Shown: piece after piece, positions 6,346 through 16,038 of the stretch
Layout of the letters: every line of letters starts with the position of its first letter
Numbering within the stretch: the stretch's first letter is position 1
Made by a program: the position numbers and the translations under genes
Notes under the pieces: generated by a model
Database searches by the model: none
What the model saw: only the letters and a program-made list of their open reading frames with translations
Told to the model about the DNA's origin: nothing
Assembly: GCA_025358295.1 (NCBI GenBank)
Contig: JANYJY010000006.1
Coordinates: forward strand, 1 to 39,475
DNA from: Gammaproteobacteria bacterium
GTDB lineage: Bacteria > Pseudomonadota > Gammaproteobacteria > Steroidobacterales > Steroidobacteraceae
DNA: 39,475 bases
Reading direction: 5' to 3'

Positions 6346-7634
6346 AGCGCCCTTACACTTTCGCGCTGCTTACGGGCGTGGGGCTGGCAATCGCAGTATC
6401 GGGATGGCTGCTCCTGCGCCACCGCGGTGACTTGCCGGAAGGCCAAACGGCGTGTGGCAACACGCCGCCCTCCTATTGGTATGATCCAATGCACGCCACC
6501 GAGCATTTTGACCAGCCGGGCAAATCGCCCTTCATGGACATGCAGTTAGTGCCTAAGTGTGCGGCGCCGCGGGCGATGGCCTCAGGGGGCTCCGAACACC
6601 CCGCCACTATTGAGATCGATTCGCGCGTGGTGCAGAACCTCGGTATTCGTTTAAGTTCAGTCGAGCAGGGCAGTTTCGATCGCGGCGTCGATACCGTCGC
6701 ATTGGTGGGCGTCGATGAGCACCGGATCGAGGCGATCCAGGTGCGAGAGCCAGGCTGGGTCGAGGAGCTTCAAGTCCGGGCGGTGGGAGATGCGGTACGC
6801 CGTGGGCAAGCGCTCGCCGGCATTTACTCCCCGACGCTGCTGGCAACGCAGCAAGAATTTCTCATTGCGCGCGATTCCAATGATCCTCATTTAATCGAAG
6901 CCGCCCGCACGCGTCTTGCGCTGTTTGGATTATCAACCGAGCAGATTGCGCATATCGAGCGAACCGGCAAACCCGAGCGACGAGTCGCCTACTACGCGCC
7001 CTTCGATGGCTTTGTGATGGAACTCGGTGTTCGCCAGGGAGCAGCGGTCGAGCCAGGCACCACGCTGTTTCAGCTCGCGCGTCTCGACAGCGTCTGGATC
7101 ACCGCCGAGGTTCCGGAGACGCAGTCCGCGTGGATCAAGCCGGGCGATCCGGCAGAGGTCCAGGTCCCTGCACTACCCGGCTTACGTTTCAACGGCCACG
7201 TGGACTATCTATATCCGGAACTCACACAAAGCACCCGAAGTCTCAAAGTGCGAGTGGTCGTCAACAATCCGGGAATTAAACTTCGCCCGGGCATGTTCGC
7301 CTCGGCGCATTTTCGCAGCGCAACGGTTGAGAACGTGTTGACCGTGCCGAGCGAGGCGGTAATCAAAACCGGGACCCGTAGCATTGTCATCGTCGCCGAG
7401 GATGGAACGCATTTCCGCCCCGTCGTTGTGCGCGTCGGTGCCGAACACGGCGATCGATCGGAGATTCTGGGCGGTTTGGCTGTGGGGCAAAACATCGTCG
7501 TCTCAGGCCAGTTCCTAATCGACTCCGAGGCGAGCCTGCGCGGCGCGTTCGAGAGCCTGGCTGGCGCGACCGACAATACCGAGATGAAAATAAAGCCTGA
7601 GCTGATGCCCTCGCCGGCGGACGGGAGGCCCTGA
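6342..7634 (+). CDS. cusB: CusB-type periplasmic adaptor with N-terminal heavy-metal-binding domain
   Basis: 430 residues. After one N-terminal membrane anchor (about 9-26) comes a heavy-metal-binding domain ([12 protein letters not shown] to [12 protein letters not shown], about 46-75) with Met, His and Cys ligands. Then follow the barrel-sandwich/lipoyl half ([19 protein letters not shown]), an alpha-hairpin ([15 protein letters not shown]), the second lipoyl half ([17 protein letters not shown]) and the beta-barrel and membrane-proximal domains. Membrane fusion proteins of this kind pass periplasmic Cu(I)/Ag(I) to the RND pump and bridge it to the outer-membrane channel. One base separates it from cusA. 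Confidence 0.9.
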   Translation: MKRPYTFALLTGVGLAIAVSGWLLLRHRGDLPEGQTACGNTPPSYWYDPMHATEHFDQPGKSPFMDMQLVPKCAAPRAMASGGSEHPATIEIDSRVVQNLGIRLSSVEQGSFDRGVDTVALVGVDEHRIEAIQVREPGWVEELQVRAVGDAVRRGQALAGIYSPTLLATQQEFLIARDSNDPHLIEAARTRLALFGLSTEQIAHIERTGKPERRVAYYAPFDGFVMELGVRQGAAVEPGTTLFQLARLDSVWITAEVPETQSAWIKPGDPAEVQVPALPGLRFNGHVDYLYPELTQSTRSLKVRVVVNNPGIKLRPGMFASAHFRSATVENVLTVPSEAVIKTGTRSIVIVAEDGTHFRPVVVRVGAEHGDRSEILGGLAVGQNIVVSGQFLIDSEASLRGAFESLAGATDNTEMKIKPELMPSPADGRP

Positions 7635-7635
7635 C

Positions 7636-10600
7636 ATGCTCGCCTCGCTCATCCGCTGGTCGATTCAGAACCGGTTTCTGGTGTTGATGGGGACCGGCTT
7701 ACTCGCAGTTTGGGGCATCCACGCGACCCTCTCGACTCCGCTCGACGCACTGCCGGACCTCTCCGACACACAGGTCATCATCCGCACCGAATACCCGGGA
7801 CAAGCTCCGCAAGTCGTCGAGGATCAGGTCACCTATCCGCTGACCACTACCATGCTGTCGGTCCCCGGTGCGCGCACGGTGCGCGGTTATTCGTTTTTTG
7901 GCGATTCCTACGTCTACATTATATTCGACGATAAGACCGATCTCTACTGGGCGCGTTCGCGGGTGCTTGAATACTTGAGTCAAGTCACCGGGCGATTGCC
8001 GCCATCCGCCAAACCGACCTTGGGGCCCGACGGGACCGGCGTCGGCTGGATTTACGAATACGCTCTGGTCGATCGCAGCGGTCAATACGACATCTCGCAG
8101 CTTCGGGCGCTCCAAGACTGGTTCCTGAAGTACGAGCTTAAGGCTGTACCGAATGTCGCCGAAGTGGCGAGCGTCGGTGGACTCGTGAAGCAGTATCAGG
8201 TCGTCCTCGATCCAGACCGCATGCGTGCGCTTCATATCACGATCGAACGGGTCAAACAGGCGTTGCGCAACTCCAATAACGAGGCCGGCGGTTCCGTATT
8301 GGAACTCGGCGAGGCGGAATACGCGGTGCGTGCCACCGGGTATCTCAAAACCCTCAAAGACTTTCGGAGCGTCCCAGTCGGCTTAGCCAGTGGCGGCACA
8401 CCCATCCTGCTCGGTGACGTAGCGAGAATTCAGATTGGCCCCGAAATCCGTCGTGGCATCTCGGAACTCGACGGCAAAGGTGAGGCCGTCGGCGGAGTCA
8501 TCGTGATGCGCGCCGGCAAGAATGCGCTCGCAACGATTGATGCGGTCAAATCCAAGATCTCGAGCCTGCAAACGGGCCTACCAAAAGGCGTCGAGATCGT
8601 CCCTACCTATGACCGTTCGGAGCTGATTCACCAATCGGTAGCGACACTGCGCAGTCGGCTGATCGAGGAATTCATCATCGTCACGCTCGTCTGTGCGGCC
8701 TTCTTGTTTCATTTGCGTTCCGCGCTTGTCGCCGTGGTGAGCCTACCCCTCGGTATCCTCGCCGCGTTCACGGTCATGAATTGGCAGGGTGTCAACGCCA
8801 ATATCATGTCGCTGGGCGGCATCGCGATTGCCATCGGCGCCATGGTCGATGCAGCGGTGGTGATGATCGAGAACGCGCACAAGCATTTAGAGGCGTGGAA
8901 TCACGAGAACCCCGATCAGCGGCCGAATGCCGCAGAACAGGCGCGGCTGATCGCCCAGGCCGCGGCCGAGGTCGGACCCGCGTTGTTCTTCAGTCTCCTG
9001 ATCATCACCTTGAGCTTTGTGCCGGTGTTTACGCTCGAAGCCCAGGAAGGTAAGTTGTTCGGGCCACTGGCATTTACCAAAACCTACTCGATGGCCGCCG
9101 CCGCAGGTCTGTCGGTGACCCTGATTCCCGTCCTGATGTTCTACTTCATTCGGGGCCGTATTCCGGATGAGCGCAGCAATCCCTTAAGCCGATGGCTGAT
9201 CTTCATCTACCGCCCCCTCCTGCATTTCGTGCTTCGGCATCCAAAGGCGATCCTGGCGGCATCGCTCCTGTTGATGGTTGCGACCCTCGTGCCGCTGACG
9301 AAGCTTGGAAGCGAGTTTATGCCGCCGTTCGCCGAAGGCGATCTGCTATATATGCCCTCCGCGCTCCCTGGTTTGTCCGCCGACAAGGCATCCCAACTGC
9401 TCCAGCAGACCGATAAGGTGTTGATGCAGTTTCCGGAAGTGGAACGCGTATTCGGCAAGGTCGGCCGCGCCGAGACGGCGACGGACCCCGCCGGAATCGA
9501 GATGTTCGAGACTACCGTCCGGTTCAAACCGCGCTCCGAATGGCCAAGCGGTAAAAGCCAGGATCAACTAATCGATGAAATGAACGCCGCCTTGCAGATC
9601 CCAGGCCTTTCTAATCTATGGGTGCAGCCGATCCGCAACCGCATCGATATGCTTTCGACCGGCATCAAGAGTCCGGTCGGGATCAAAATCGCAGGTCCCG
9701 ATTTGAATGTAATTGACGCGATCGGCAAAAAGATCGAGGCGGCCGTCAAAGAAATCCCCGGCACCCGTTCCGCCTACGCCGAGCGCGTCCGGGGTGGTCG
9801 GTACATCGAAGTGCGCATAGACCGTCTGCGCGCCGCCCGTTTCGGCTTAAGCCTTGCCGACGTGCAGCAGGTGGTGGCGCTGGCGATCGGAGGTGAGAAC
9901 ATTGGCGAGACGGTCGATGGCTTACAGCGCTTTCCAATCAATATTCGATATCCGCGCGAGATCAGAGACTCGGTCGAGAAATTGACTGTCCTGCCCATCA
10001 TCACCGAGGCGGGGGTGACGACCACCTTGGGCGCGGTAGCGGATCTCGTGGTGACCGACGGGCCGCCGCAAATACGCAGCGAGAACGCGCGCTTGAATGG
10101 CTGGGTATACGTGGATATCAGCGGCCGCGATCTGGGCTCTTACGTGGCGCAGGCGCAAAGACTGGTGGCGCAGCGTGTGGAATTGCCGGCGGGCTATTCA
10201 ATTGCCTGGTCGGGTCAATTTGAGTATCTTGAGCGGGCCACCCAGAAATTGAAGCTGGTCGTGCCTTTCACGCTCGCGATTATCTTTGTCCTCCTGTACC
10301 TGACCTTCCGTCGCTTCAGTGAGGCGGCGCTGATCATGGCCACCTTGCCGTTCGCGTTGGTCGGAGGCCTGTGGCTCCTATTGCTCCTCGGTTACAACTT
10401 GTCGATCGCCTCGGCCGTCGGTTTCATCGCGCTCGCGGGGGTATCGGCCGAATTTGGGGTGATCATGCTGATCTACCTCGACCACGCCATCCAGAAACGC
10501 CGAGATGCGGATCGATTCGAGGAAGAGAGCGATCTGATCGCGGCCATCGAGGAAGGCGCAGTGCTCCGAGTGCGACCCAAGGCGATGACGGTGGCCGTGA

Positions 10601-10803
10601 TCATCGCCGGACTCCTGCCCATCATGTTCGGCGGCGGCACGGGCTCAGAAGTCATGCGTCGAATCGCGGCACCTATGGTTGGCGGGATGATCACCGCGCC
10701 GATTCTGTCGATGCTAGTGCTCCCGGCGGCGTACCTGCTGTTGTATCGGCGGAAACTGCATCGCGGCTCAAGCAAAGCCGGCCCTGGGCTGACGGCCGAT
10801 TGA
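7636..10803 (+). CDS. cusA: CusA-type Cu(I)/Ag(I) heavy-metal efflux RND pump
   Basis: 1055 residues, normal for HME-RND pumps, with twelve membrane helices and two large periplasmic loops. Residues known from E. coli CusA occur at the same numbers: the methionine triad Met573 (LLYMPS), Met623 (IEMFETT) and Met672 (IDMLSTG), and the charged residues Asp405 ([10 protein letters not shown]) and Glu939 (VSAEFGV) of the proton relay. This supports Cu(I)/Ag(I) rather than Zn/Co/Cd as substrate. It drives export of metal from periplasm (and probably cytoplasm) using the proton gradient. Last gene of the cusCBA unit; no cusF or cusRS pair is seen nearby. Confidence 0.95.
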   Translation: MLASLIRWSIQNRFLVLMGTGLLAVWGIHATLSTPLDALPDLSDTQVIIRTEYPGQAPQVVEDQVTYPLTTTMLSVPGARTVRGYSFFGDSYVYIIFDDKTDLYWARSRVLEYLSQVTGRLPPSAKPTLGPDGTGVGWIYEYALVDRSGQYDISQLRALQDWFLKYELKAVPNVAEVASVGGLVKQYQVVLDPDRMRALHITIERVKQALRNSNNEAGGSVLELGEAEYAVRATGYLKTLKDFRSVPVGLASGGTPILLGDVARIQIGPEIRRGISELDGKGEAVGGVIVMRAGKNALATIDAVKSKISSLQTGLPKGVEIVPTYDRSELIHQSVATLRSRLIEEFIIVTLVCAAFLFHLRSALVAVVSLPLGILAAFTVMNWQGVNANIMSLGGIAIAIGAMVDAAVVMIENAHKHLEAWNHENPDQRPNAAEQARLIAQAAAEVGPALFFSLLIITLSFVPVFTLEAQEGKLFGPLAFTKTYSMAAAAGLSVTLIPVLMFYFIRGRIPDERSNPLSRWLIFIYRPLLHFVLRHPKAILAASLLLMVATLVPLTKLGSEFMPPFAEGDLLYMPSALPGLSADKASQLLQQTDKVLMQFPEVERVFGKVGRAETATDPAGIEMFETTVRFKPRSEWPSGKSQDQLIDEMNAALQIPGLSNLWVQPIRNRIDMLSTGIKSPVGIKIAGPDLNVIDAIGKKIEAAVKEIPGTRSAYAERVRGGRYIEVRIDRLRAARFGLSLADVQQVVALAIGGENIGETVDGLQRFPINIRYPREIRDSVEKLTVLPIITEAGVTTTLGAVADLVVTDGPPQIRSENARLNGWVYVDISGRDLGSYVAQAQRLVAQRVELPAGYSIAWSGQFEYLERATQKLKLVVPFTLAIIFVLLYLTFRRFSEAALIMATLPFALVGGLWLLLLLGYNLSIASAVGFIALAGVSAEFGVIMLIYLDHAIQKRRDADRFEEESDLIAAIEEGAVLRVRPKAMTVAVIIAGLLPIMFGGGTGSEVMRRIAAPMVGGMITAPILSMLVLPAAYLLLYRRKLHRGSSKAGPGLTAD

Positions 10804-10818
10804 GTGGCGATGTATTGA

Positions 10819-10852
10819 CGTACGCCGTTTTGTCGTACGCTTCGCGGGTACG
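10819..10852 (+). repeat. Iterated CGTACG motif upstream of the methyltransferase
   Basis: CGTACG occurs at 10819-10824 and again at 10834-10839 (15-base period), with a third related GGTACG at 10847-10852. The motif is palindromic and recalls the arms of the mer-type dyad at 4342-4355. It lies in the 70-base gap between cusA and the methyltransferase gene, just before the Shine-Dalgarno AAGGAG (10861-10866). A metalloregulator operator is possible but unproven. Confidence 0.35.
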
Positions 10853-10873
10853 TCGCACATAAGGAGTTGTTAA

Positions 10874-11515
10874 TTGGCAAAGGGTCGAGATAGTGGGATG
10901 CCGCCGGCGCAGGTGTGGGAAAGCTTCTTCAATGCGGCAGGTGTCTTCGATGCTCTCGGATGCCAGGCACTGCGGGGCGATGTGGTCGAGTTTGGCTGCG
11001 GCCATGGTACTTTCACGGTCGCGCTGGCGCCACGTGTTTCCGGCACCGTTTACGCATTGGACATCGATCCAGAAATGGTGAGAGCTACCGCCGATCGCGC
11101 GTCGGAAGCTAAATTCAATAATATCGTGGTGGAGCCGCGAGATTTTGTAGCCTCGGGCAGTGGTCGAGCGGATGGGTCGGCTGACTACGTGCTGTTGTTT
11201 AATATCTTGCACATTGAAGATCCGGTTGGCTTGCTGCGCGAAGCCCACCGAATTCTACGGGACGGGGGTATAGCAGCAGTGATCCATTGGAGGCACGACG
11301 TCGAGACGCCGCGCGGGCCCCCGCTTGCAATTCGTCCCCGGCCGGAGCAGTGCAGCGCGTGGGCTGAGCAAGCGGGTCTGCGATTCCGAAGTATTCATGA
11401 CTTTACCAAATCGCCCTGGCACTGGGGGATGCTGTTAGAGCGAGTCGGCCCGGAGCCGGCTGTATCATCGGCTCCCCTCTCATCGGTTGGCACTTCGCCC
11501 ATGAAATCAGAATGA
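10874..11515 (+). CDS. Class I SAM-dependent methyltransferase
   Basis: 213 residues with a Rossmann-type methyltransferase core: motif I VVEFGCGHGTF (about residues 30-40), the acidic SAM-ribose residue in ALDIDPEM (about 59-66), and motif IV region YVLLFNILHIEDPVGLLRE followed by RILRDGG. The substrate is unknown; the three-cysteine arrangement of ArsM is not evident. The TTG start was kept because AAGGAG lies seven bases upstream. Its last four bases overlap the transporter gene (ATGA), and the two follow cusA on the same strand, so a shared role in metal or metalloid stress is likely (inference). Confidence 0.85.
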   Translation: MAKGRDSGMPPAQVWESFFNAAGVFDALGCQALRGDVVEFGCGHGTFTVALAPRVSGTVYALDIDPEMVRATADRASEAKFNNIVVEPRDFVASGSGRADGSADYVLLFNILHIEDPVGLLREAHRILRDGGIAAVIHWRHDVETPRGPPLAIRPRPEQCSAWAEQAGLRFRSIHDFTKSPWHWGMLLERVGPEPAVSSAPLSSVGTSPMKSE

Positions 11516-12558
11516 CCCCTCGACTCGCCATTATGTCGGCCTTGGCGGCCGCAGTGCTGTTTGGCGCATCGACGCCGATCGCTAAACTTTTATCGAATGA
11601 GGTTTCCCCGGTGCTGCTCGCGGGTCTTCTGTATTTGGGAAGTGGAATCGGGTTGTGGATCATTCGGATCGTGAGGGATCGCGGTTTTGGCGCATCGACG
11701 CTTCCGGCGCGTGAATGGCCCTGGCTGGTCGGCGCAATTCTTGCGGGTGGTGTGTTGGGTCCCATTCTGTTGATGTACGGCCTCTCCCGCACCTCGGCGG
11801 GAAATGCCTCTTTGTTGCTCAATCTCGAATCCGTATTCACCGCGCTGCTGGCGTGGATAGTATTTCGCGAAGCGGCTGACCGCCGCATCGTTCTCGGCAT
11901 GGCGTTTATCATTGCAGGAGGTGCTGTGCTTACTGGGTCGCCTGGCGGAATGGTGCACGCCGATGGGGTCGGCGAGATCGCCATTGCAGCTGCCTGTCTC
12001 TGCTGGGCGATTGATAACAATCTGACGCGCAAAGTGGCGGCGTCCGACGCCATCTTCATTGCGGGGACCAAGGGACTGGTTGCGGGTATCACCAATCTTT
12101 CGCTCGCTTTCGTCCTGGGAGCGACGGTACCTGCATTGCATCTAACACTGACCGCGATGACGGTGGGCCTATTGGGCTACGGCATGAGCCTGGTGCTGTT
12201 TGTAGTGGCCTTGCGAGGTCTTGGATCTGCGCGCACAGGGGCCTACTTTTCGACTGCACCCTTCATCGGTGCGGCCATCGCAATTCTGGCCTTCAAAGAT
12301 CCCGTCTCCGTTACTTTCGGGATATGTGCCGTACTCATGGGGATTGGAGTCTGGATACATTTGACCGAACGGCACGATCACGAACATGCGCATGAAGCGA
12401 CCACCCACGCGCACCCTCACACGCATGATTTACATCACCAGCACGAGCACGATTTTCCTTGGGACGGCGTCGAGCCGCATGTGCATGAACATCATCATGA
12501 GGATTTGATCCACCGACATCCGCACTTTCCGGATTTAAGCCACACGCACCGCCACTGA
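11512..12558 (+). CDS. EamA/DMT-family transporter with long His-rich C-terminal tail
   Basis: 348 residues. Residues 1 to about 285 form two EamA repeats of five membrane helices each, typical of the drug/metabolite transporter superfamily. Residues 288-348 are a hydrophilic tail in which 23 of 61 residues are His, arranged as HxH and HHxH runs (HDHEHAHEAT, EPHVHEHHHED, LSHTHRH). Such tails bind Ni, Co, Zn or Cu in metal transporters and chaperones. The neighbourhood suggests metal or metal-conjugate export, but DMT proteins also move amino acids and other metabolites. Start overlaps the methyltransferase stop. Confidence 0.88.
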   Translation: MTPRLAIMSALAAAVLFGASTPIAKLLSNEVSPVLLAGLLYLGSGIGLWIIRIVRDRGFGASTLPAREWPWLVGAILAGGVLGPILLMYGLSRTSAGNASLLLNLESVFTALLAWIVFREAADRRIVLGMAFIIAGGAVLTGSPGGMVHADGVGEIAIAAACLCWAIDNNLTRKVAASDAIFIAGTKGLVAGITNLSLAFVLGATVPALHLTLTAMTVGLLGYGMSLVLFVVALRGLGSARTGAYFSTAPFIGAAIAILAFKDPVSVTFGICAVLMGIGVWIHLTERHDHEHAHEATTHAHPHTHDLHHQHEHDFPWDGVEPHVHEHHHEDLIHRHPHFPDLSHTHRH

Positions 12559-12820
12559 GACGGCATGTGGTCAGCACCCTGCGCAAATGGCGAAGAGCTT
12601 GGCAAACGCGCGGTCAGAATCGAACGCAGACGCAATTCAGATGAAGGAATCAGCCAATCCACGCGCTCTCGTCGGATTGTGTCCATAATGTGTTCGCAAA
12701 AGAAGCAGTGTGTGAACATAGCCCTCGACGGGGGAGTTGAAGTGAATTGATTTGACCGCAACGGCGTAATGCGCTGTACTCTTCCAGTTGCCTCCTTCAG
12801 CGGGGCGCGGCGTGAAGCAA
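12559..12820. other. Intergenic stretch without a supported gene
   Basis: About 260 bases between the transporter and the Lrp-domain gene. Only short shadow frames occur; no hairpin with a T-run, tRNA or insertion-sequence end was recognised. Confidence 0.5.
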
Positions 12821-13093
12821 ATGCCAGCAGCAGTGATATTGATGAACGTCGAGGGTAAGGAGACTGCTCGAATTGCGGAGGCGATTGCGGCTCTTCCGGG
12901 TGTATCCGAAGTCTATTCAGTCGCGGGCCATTATGATCTCGTTGCAATCATCCGCGTAGCAGCCAACGAAACGTTGGCGGACCTAGTAACCGGCCAAATT
13001 CGGGCAATTCCGGGGATCTTATCATCGCAAACGTTGATTGCATTTCGTGCCTATTCGCAGCGCGACGTGAATGCGCTTTTCGACATGAATTGA
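12821..13093 (+). CDS. Stand-alone Lrp/AsnC ligand-binding (RAM) domain protein
   Basis: 90 residues from the ATG at 12821. The frame covers only the ligand-binding/oligomerisation domain of Lrp/AsnC regulators: the first beta strand AAVILMNVEGKE, then LPGVSEVYSVAGHYDLVAIIRV and the terminal LIAFRAYSQRDVNALF. There is no DNA-binding helix-turn-helix. Single-domain SraM-type proteins of this sort form rings and may bind amino acids or full-length Lrp partners. A GTG at 12812 or TTG at 12788 are alternative starts. No functional link to its neighbours is evident. Confidence 0.82.
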   Translation: MPAAVILMNVEGKETARIAEAIAALPGVSEVYSVAGHYDLVAIIRVAANETLADLVTGQIRAIPGILSSQTLIAFRAYSQRDVNALFDMN

Positions 13094-13151
13094 AGACCGG
13101 CGGCCGCTTTGCCGTGGATTTCCAGTTAAAACCCGAAACCTAAATCAGGAT

Positions 13152-13550
13152 TTACAGGATATTTGCGACCAAATGACCTGCCATTCCGCCGAGTCCCGGA
13201 CCGGGATGGGTCGATGCCCCGATGTGATAGAGGTCCTTGACGTGGGTTTTGTGCCGAATAGTGGAAGGAAGAGGCCGCCACAGCCACGATTGGTCGAAGG
13301 TACACGCTCCAGAGTACGGATCGCCGCCGACAAGGTTGATATTGAGAGCCTCCAGATCGGCCGGCGATAGCACACGACGCGCCAACAACGCGCATTCGGT
13401 GTTCTCGATGTGGGGTCGTAACTTCGCGATGACCCGATCGGTGAATTGCTCCTCAATGTCATCGGTCCACCGACCACTTTCGCGCGGCGTAATTAGCCCC
13501 GCGGCATCGCCGTGGACCTTGCGGGGTAGCTCCTGCAATGCGCCTTCACC
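13152..13550 (-). pseudogene. C-terminal remnant of a phytoene-desaturase-like FAD oxidoreductase
   Basis: About 132 codons are open between an upstream in-frame TGA and the TAA at 13152. The translated end resembles the C-terminus of phytoene-dehydrogenase-like NAD(P)/FAD-dependent oxidoreductases: INLVGGDPYSGACTFDQSWL, then LYHIGASTHPGPGLGGMAGH, the second FAD-binding signature. Full-length proteins have about 500 or more residues with an N-terminal GxGxxG, which is missing here. No convincing start exists, so this is a leftover, probably from a deletion ahead of the ligase gene. Confidence 0.78.
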
Positions 13551-13668
13551 TCACTCCTGATCTCATTGATTTTGTATCCGGTGCTGAGAATTTTTGTGTT
13601 TCGAGCTGCCCGGACTCGAAACTGCACGAGTTGACTTCGGTCGGCACGAAGTCACTTGGATTCCAGCC

Positions 13669-15330
13669 TCACACGTCCGACGACCGCTTGCGCGCGTGAT
13701 TGGCGATTTCCTGCTCACGCAACACGAAGCGCTGAACTTTGCCGGTAAGAGTCTTCGGCAAGTCGGCTACGAACTCAATGGCGCGTGGATATTTATAAGG
13801 CGCAACGTTTTGCTTGACGAAATCCTGCAGCTGTTTCACGAGCGCCTCGCCTGCCTCGACGCCGGGCTGCAGCACGACGTACGCCTTGACGATCTGCCCA
13901 CGTTCCTCGTGCGGCGCGCCAACTACGGCAACTTCCCTGACGGCCGAATGCAACAGCAGCACGGCTTCGACCTCAGGCCCGGCGATGTTGTAGCCGGAAG
14001 ATACGATCATGTCATCGGCGCGCGCCTCGAACCAAAAATAGCCGTCTTCGTCCATGCGATAGCGGTCGCCTGTGACATTCCAGCCGTTGACCACGTATTC
14101 CTTCTGCCTGTCGTCCGCCATATAGCGGCAGCCGGTCGGCCCGCGCACAGCCAGCAGCCCGGGCTGCCCCGCCGGCGCGACTTGCCCCTGCTCATCCAAT
14201 ATGACCGCCTCATAACCCGGTAGCGCCTTGCCCGTTGCGCCCGGTCGAATGTCATCGCCCTTGGCCGAGATAAAAATATGGATCATTTCCGTCGAACCGA
14301 TACCGTCGATCAAGCGAATGCCGCTGGCGCGATGCCATGCGTCAGAGGTTGCCTTCGGAAGCTGTTCTCCCGCTGATACGCAGCGCCGCAGGCTCGAGAT
14401 GTCGTGCTCCGCCGCCATCGCGGCGAGGCTCTTGTATAGAGTCGGGGCGGTAAAAAGGCCGGTCGCGCGATAGCGCTGCACGGCCTCGAGCAAGGCGCGC
14501 GCGGAGGGCTGTTCGATCATCACGGCCGCTGCGCGAAAGCGCAGCGGGAAAACGAGCAAGACGCCTAGTCCGAAGGTAAACCCCAGGGGCGGACTGCCGG
14601 CGTAGATGTCGGTATCGCTGGTCTCGAGAATATGACGTGCCACCGTGTCGCACATGGCGAGCACATCGCGATGAAAATGCATCGTCGCCTTCGGTTTGCC
14701 CGTCGTACCGGAAGTGAACGCCAGCAAGCACACGTCGGTCGCCGCCGTGGCCACATTGGCAAAAGTGTCGGGCTGCCTCGCCATGGCGGACTCAAGCACG
14801 CCGTTTCCCCAAGTGAGCGTCTTGCCGAGGCGCGAGGTCTGCGCGGTGGTTTCGACGATCTCCGCCATTAAACGCGCATCGCAAAGCGCGTGATCGATTG
14901 ATGCGATGGTTGCGATTTGCCCCAGCTCTTTGGCCCGTAACATCGGCATGGTTGTCACCGCAATCGCACCTGCCTTAATGACAGCGAGCCAGGCGGCACA
15001 CAACATCACGGAATTCAGTCCTCGTAACAAAACGCGATTGCCCGGAACCACGCCTTGCTCGTGGATCAACGTGTTGGCAATTCGATTGCTCAGCTGCAGC
15101 AATTGTAGATAACTGCAGTTGCCGCCCTCCGCGAATAGAGCAATTTTCTGGCTGTGCCCTTCCTCGATGGCGGTATCGATCAGTACCGTCGCGCAATTGA
15201 CCTTCTCCGGATACCGCAGCTCCGGCAAATCGAATCGCAGGACCGGCCACTGGTCAGGCGGCGGCAGATTTCGCGCCGCGAACACGTCCAGGTGCGCAGT
15301 GTAAATTTCAGGGTGGCCTACGACTGTCAT
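13669..15330 (-). CDS. Aryl-CoA ligase (benzoate/2-aminobenzoate-CoA ligase family)
   Basis: 553 residues of the ANL adenylating superfamily. The phosphate-binding loop TSGTTGKPK is at 206-214, the GIGSTEM core motif at 343-349, the hinge block YRMDEDGYFWFEARADDMIVSSGYN is intact, and Lys531 in PKTLTGKVQR is the adenylation lysine. Overall layout and the N-terminal region (LPELRYPEKVNCATVLID) resemble benzoate- and 2-aminobenzoate-CoA ligases. It would activate an aromatic or related carboxylate with ATP and CoA in the cytoplasm. It is divergent from the NTF2-like gene and stands apart from the main minus-strand operon; the true substrate is unknown. Confidence 0.88.
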   Translation of the reverse strand: MTVVGHPEIYTAHLDVFAARNLPPPDQWPVLRFDLPELRYPEKVNCATVLIDTAIEEGHSQKIALFAEGGNCSYLQLLQLSNRIANTLIHEQGVVPGNRVLLRGLNSVMLCAAWLAVIKAGAIAVTTMPMLRAKELGQIATIASIDHALCDARLMAEIVETTAQTSRLGKTLTWGNGVLESAMARQPDTFANVATAATDVCLLAFTSGTTGKPKATMHFHRDVLAMCDTVARHILETSDTDIYAGSPPLGFTFGLGVLLVFPLRFRAAAVMIEQPSARALLEAVQRYRATGLFTAPTLYKSLAAMAAEHDISSLRRCVSAGEQLPKATSDAWHRASGIRLIDGIGSTEMIHIFISAKGDDIRPGATGKALPGYEAVILDEQGQVAPAGQPGLLAVRGPTGCRYMADDRQKEYVVNGWNVTGDRYRMDEDGYFWFEARADDMIVSSGYNIAGPEVEAVLLLHSAVREVAVVGAPHEERGQIVKAYVVLQPGVEAGEALVKQLQDFVKQNVAPYKYPRAIEFVADLPKTLTGKVQRFVLREQEIANHARKRSSDV

Positions 15331-15507
15331 ACGCCTAAATTACGGTAACCGGCAGCCTCTCACCAATGAATGTGCTCCCGCCGGGCATAGCTTTCGATCA
15401 TGGGGCGCGCCCCCGAAGGCAATCTCGGATGTCGCTATAACCGGCTCATCATAAGACACTATGGAGGAACCGGAGTCGATTCCGTATTTTTGCAACGAGG
15501 AGGCCGT

Positions 15508-16038
15508 GTGGAACCCGAGGAATTTGCATTGCTGCGCAGCGAAGTGCAGCGCCTGACGGGGCTGGAACAGATGCGGGCTCGAATTTATCAGTGTGCCCGG
15601 GCATTGGACCGGCTCGATCGCGGCTTGCTCGAGGAGCAGTTTTGGGACGACGCGCTCGTGGACTATGGGTCGTTTTATCAGGGAGCCATTGCCGGCTTTT
15701 TGGATGTGGCCATGGGCTTCCAAGGCTCGATGCGCGACACCCAGCACTTGGTCGGCAACATTTCCATTCAGATCGCCGCGGCAAGCGCCAGCGTCGAATC
15801 TTATGTGCATGCTCACCATGTGATGGAGAAGGACGGCCGTCTGGTTCACCTGATCGTCGGTGCCCGCTATCTCGACCGCTTCGCGCGCCGCGACGGGGAC
15901 TGGCGACTCATCTATCGGACCGAGGTCATAGATTGGGGACGATCATTGCAGGTGGAGGATCGATGGTTCGAGTCAAATGACCAGCTGCCGAAGGGCAATC
16001 GTGGGCGATCGGACTTGTCGTACGGATATCTTCCCTAG
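15508..16038 (+). CDS. SnoaL/NTF2-like protein
   Basis: 176 residues from a GTG at 15508, chosen because GAGGAGG (15497-15503) precedes it; a longer frame from 15400 has no such site. The sequence shows the NTF2-like cone: an N-terminal helix with RIYQCARALDRLDRGLLEEQFWDDALVDYG, then beta strands including NISIQIAAASASVESYVHAH and WRLIYRTEVIDW. Aromatic-pathway members are small subunits of ring-hydroxylating dioxygenases or SnoaL-like cyclases/dehydratases; no large subunit is seen here. Divergent from the ligase and convergent with the FAH-family gene, sharing four bases (CTAG) at the stops. Confidence 0.78.
   Translation: MEPEEFALLRSEVQRLTGLEQMRARIYQCARALDRLDRGLLEEQFWDDALVDYGSFYQGAIAGFLDVAMGFQGSMRDTQHLVGNISIQIAAASASVESYVHAHHVMEKDGRLVHLIVGARYLDRFARRDGDWRLIYRTEVIDWGRSLQVEDRWFESNDQLPKGNRGRSDLSYGYLP

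Noticed and set aside
10874-11515. Arsenite methyltransferase ArsM
   Set aside because: The methyltransferase lacks the conserved set of As(III)-binding cysteines, so only a general class I call is supported.
12495-12947. A 150-codon minus-strand frame across the spacer after the His-tailed transporter
   Set aside because: It crosses the ends of two plus-strand genes and has no motif; I could not support it as an integrase or regulator remnant.
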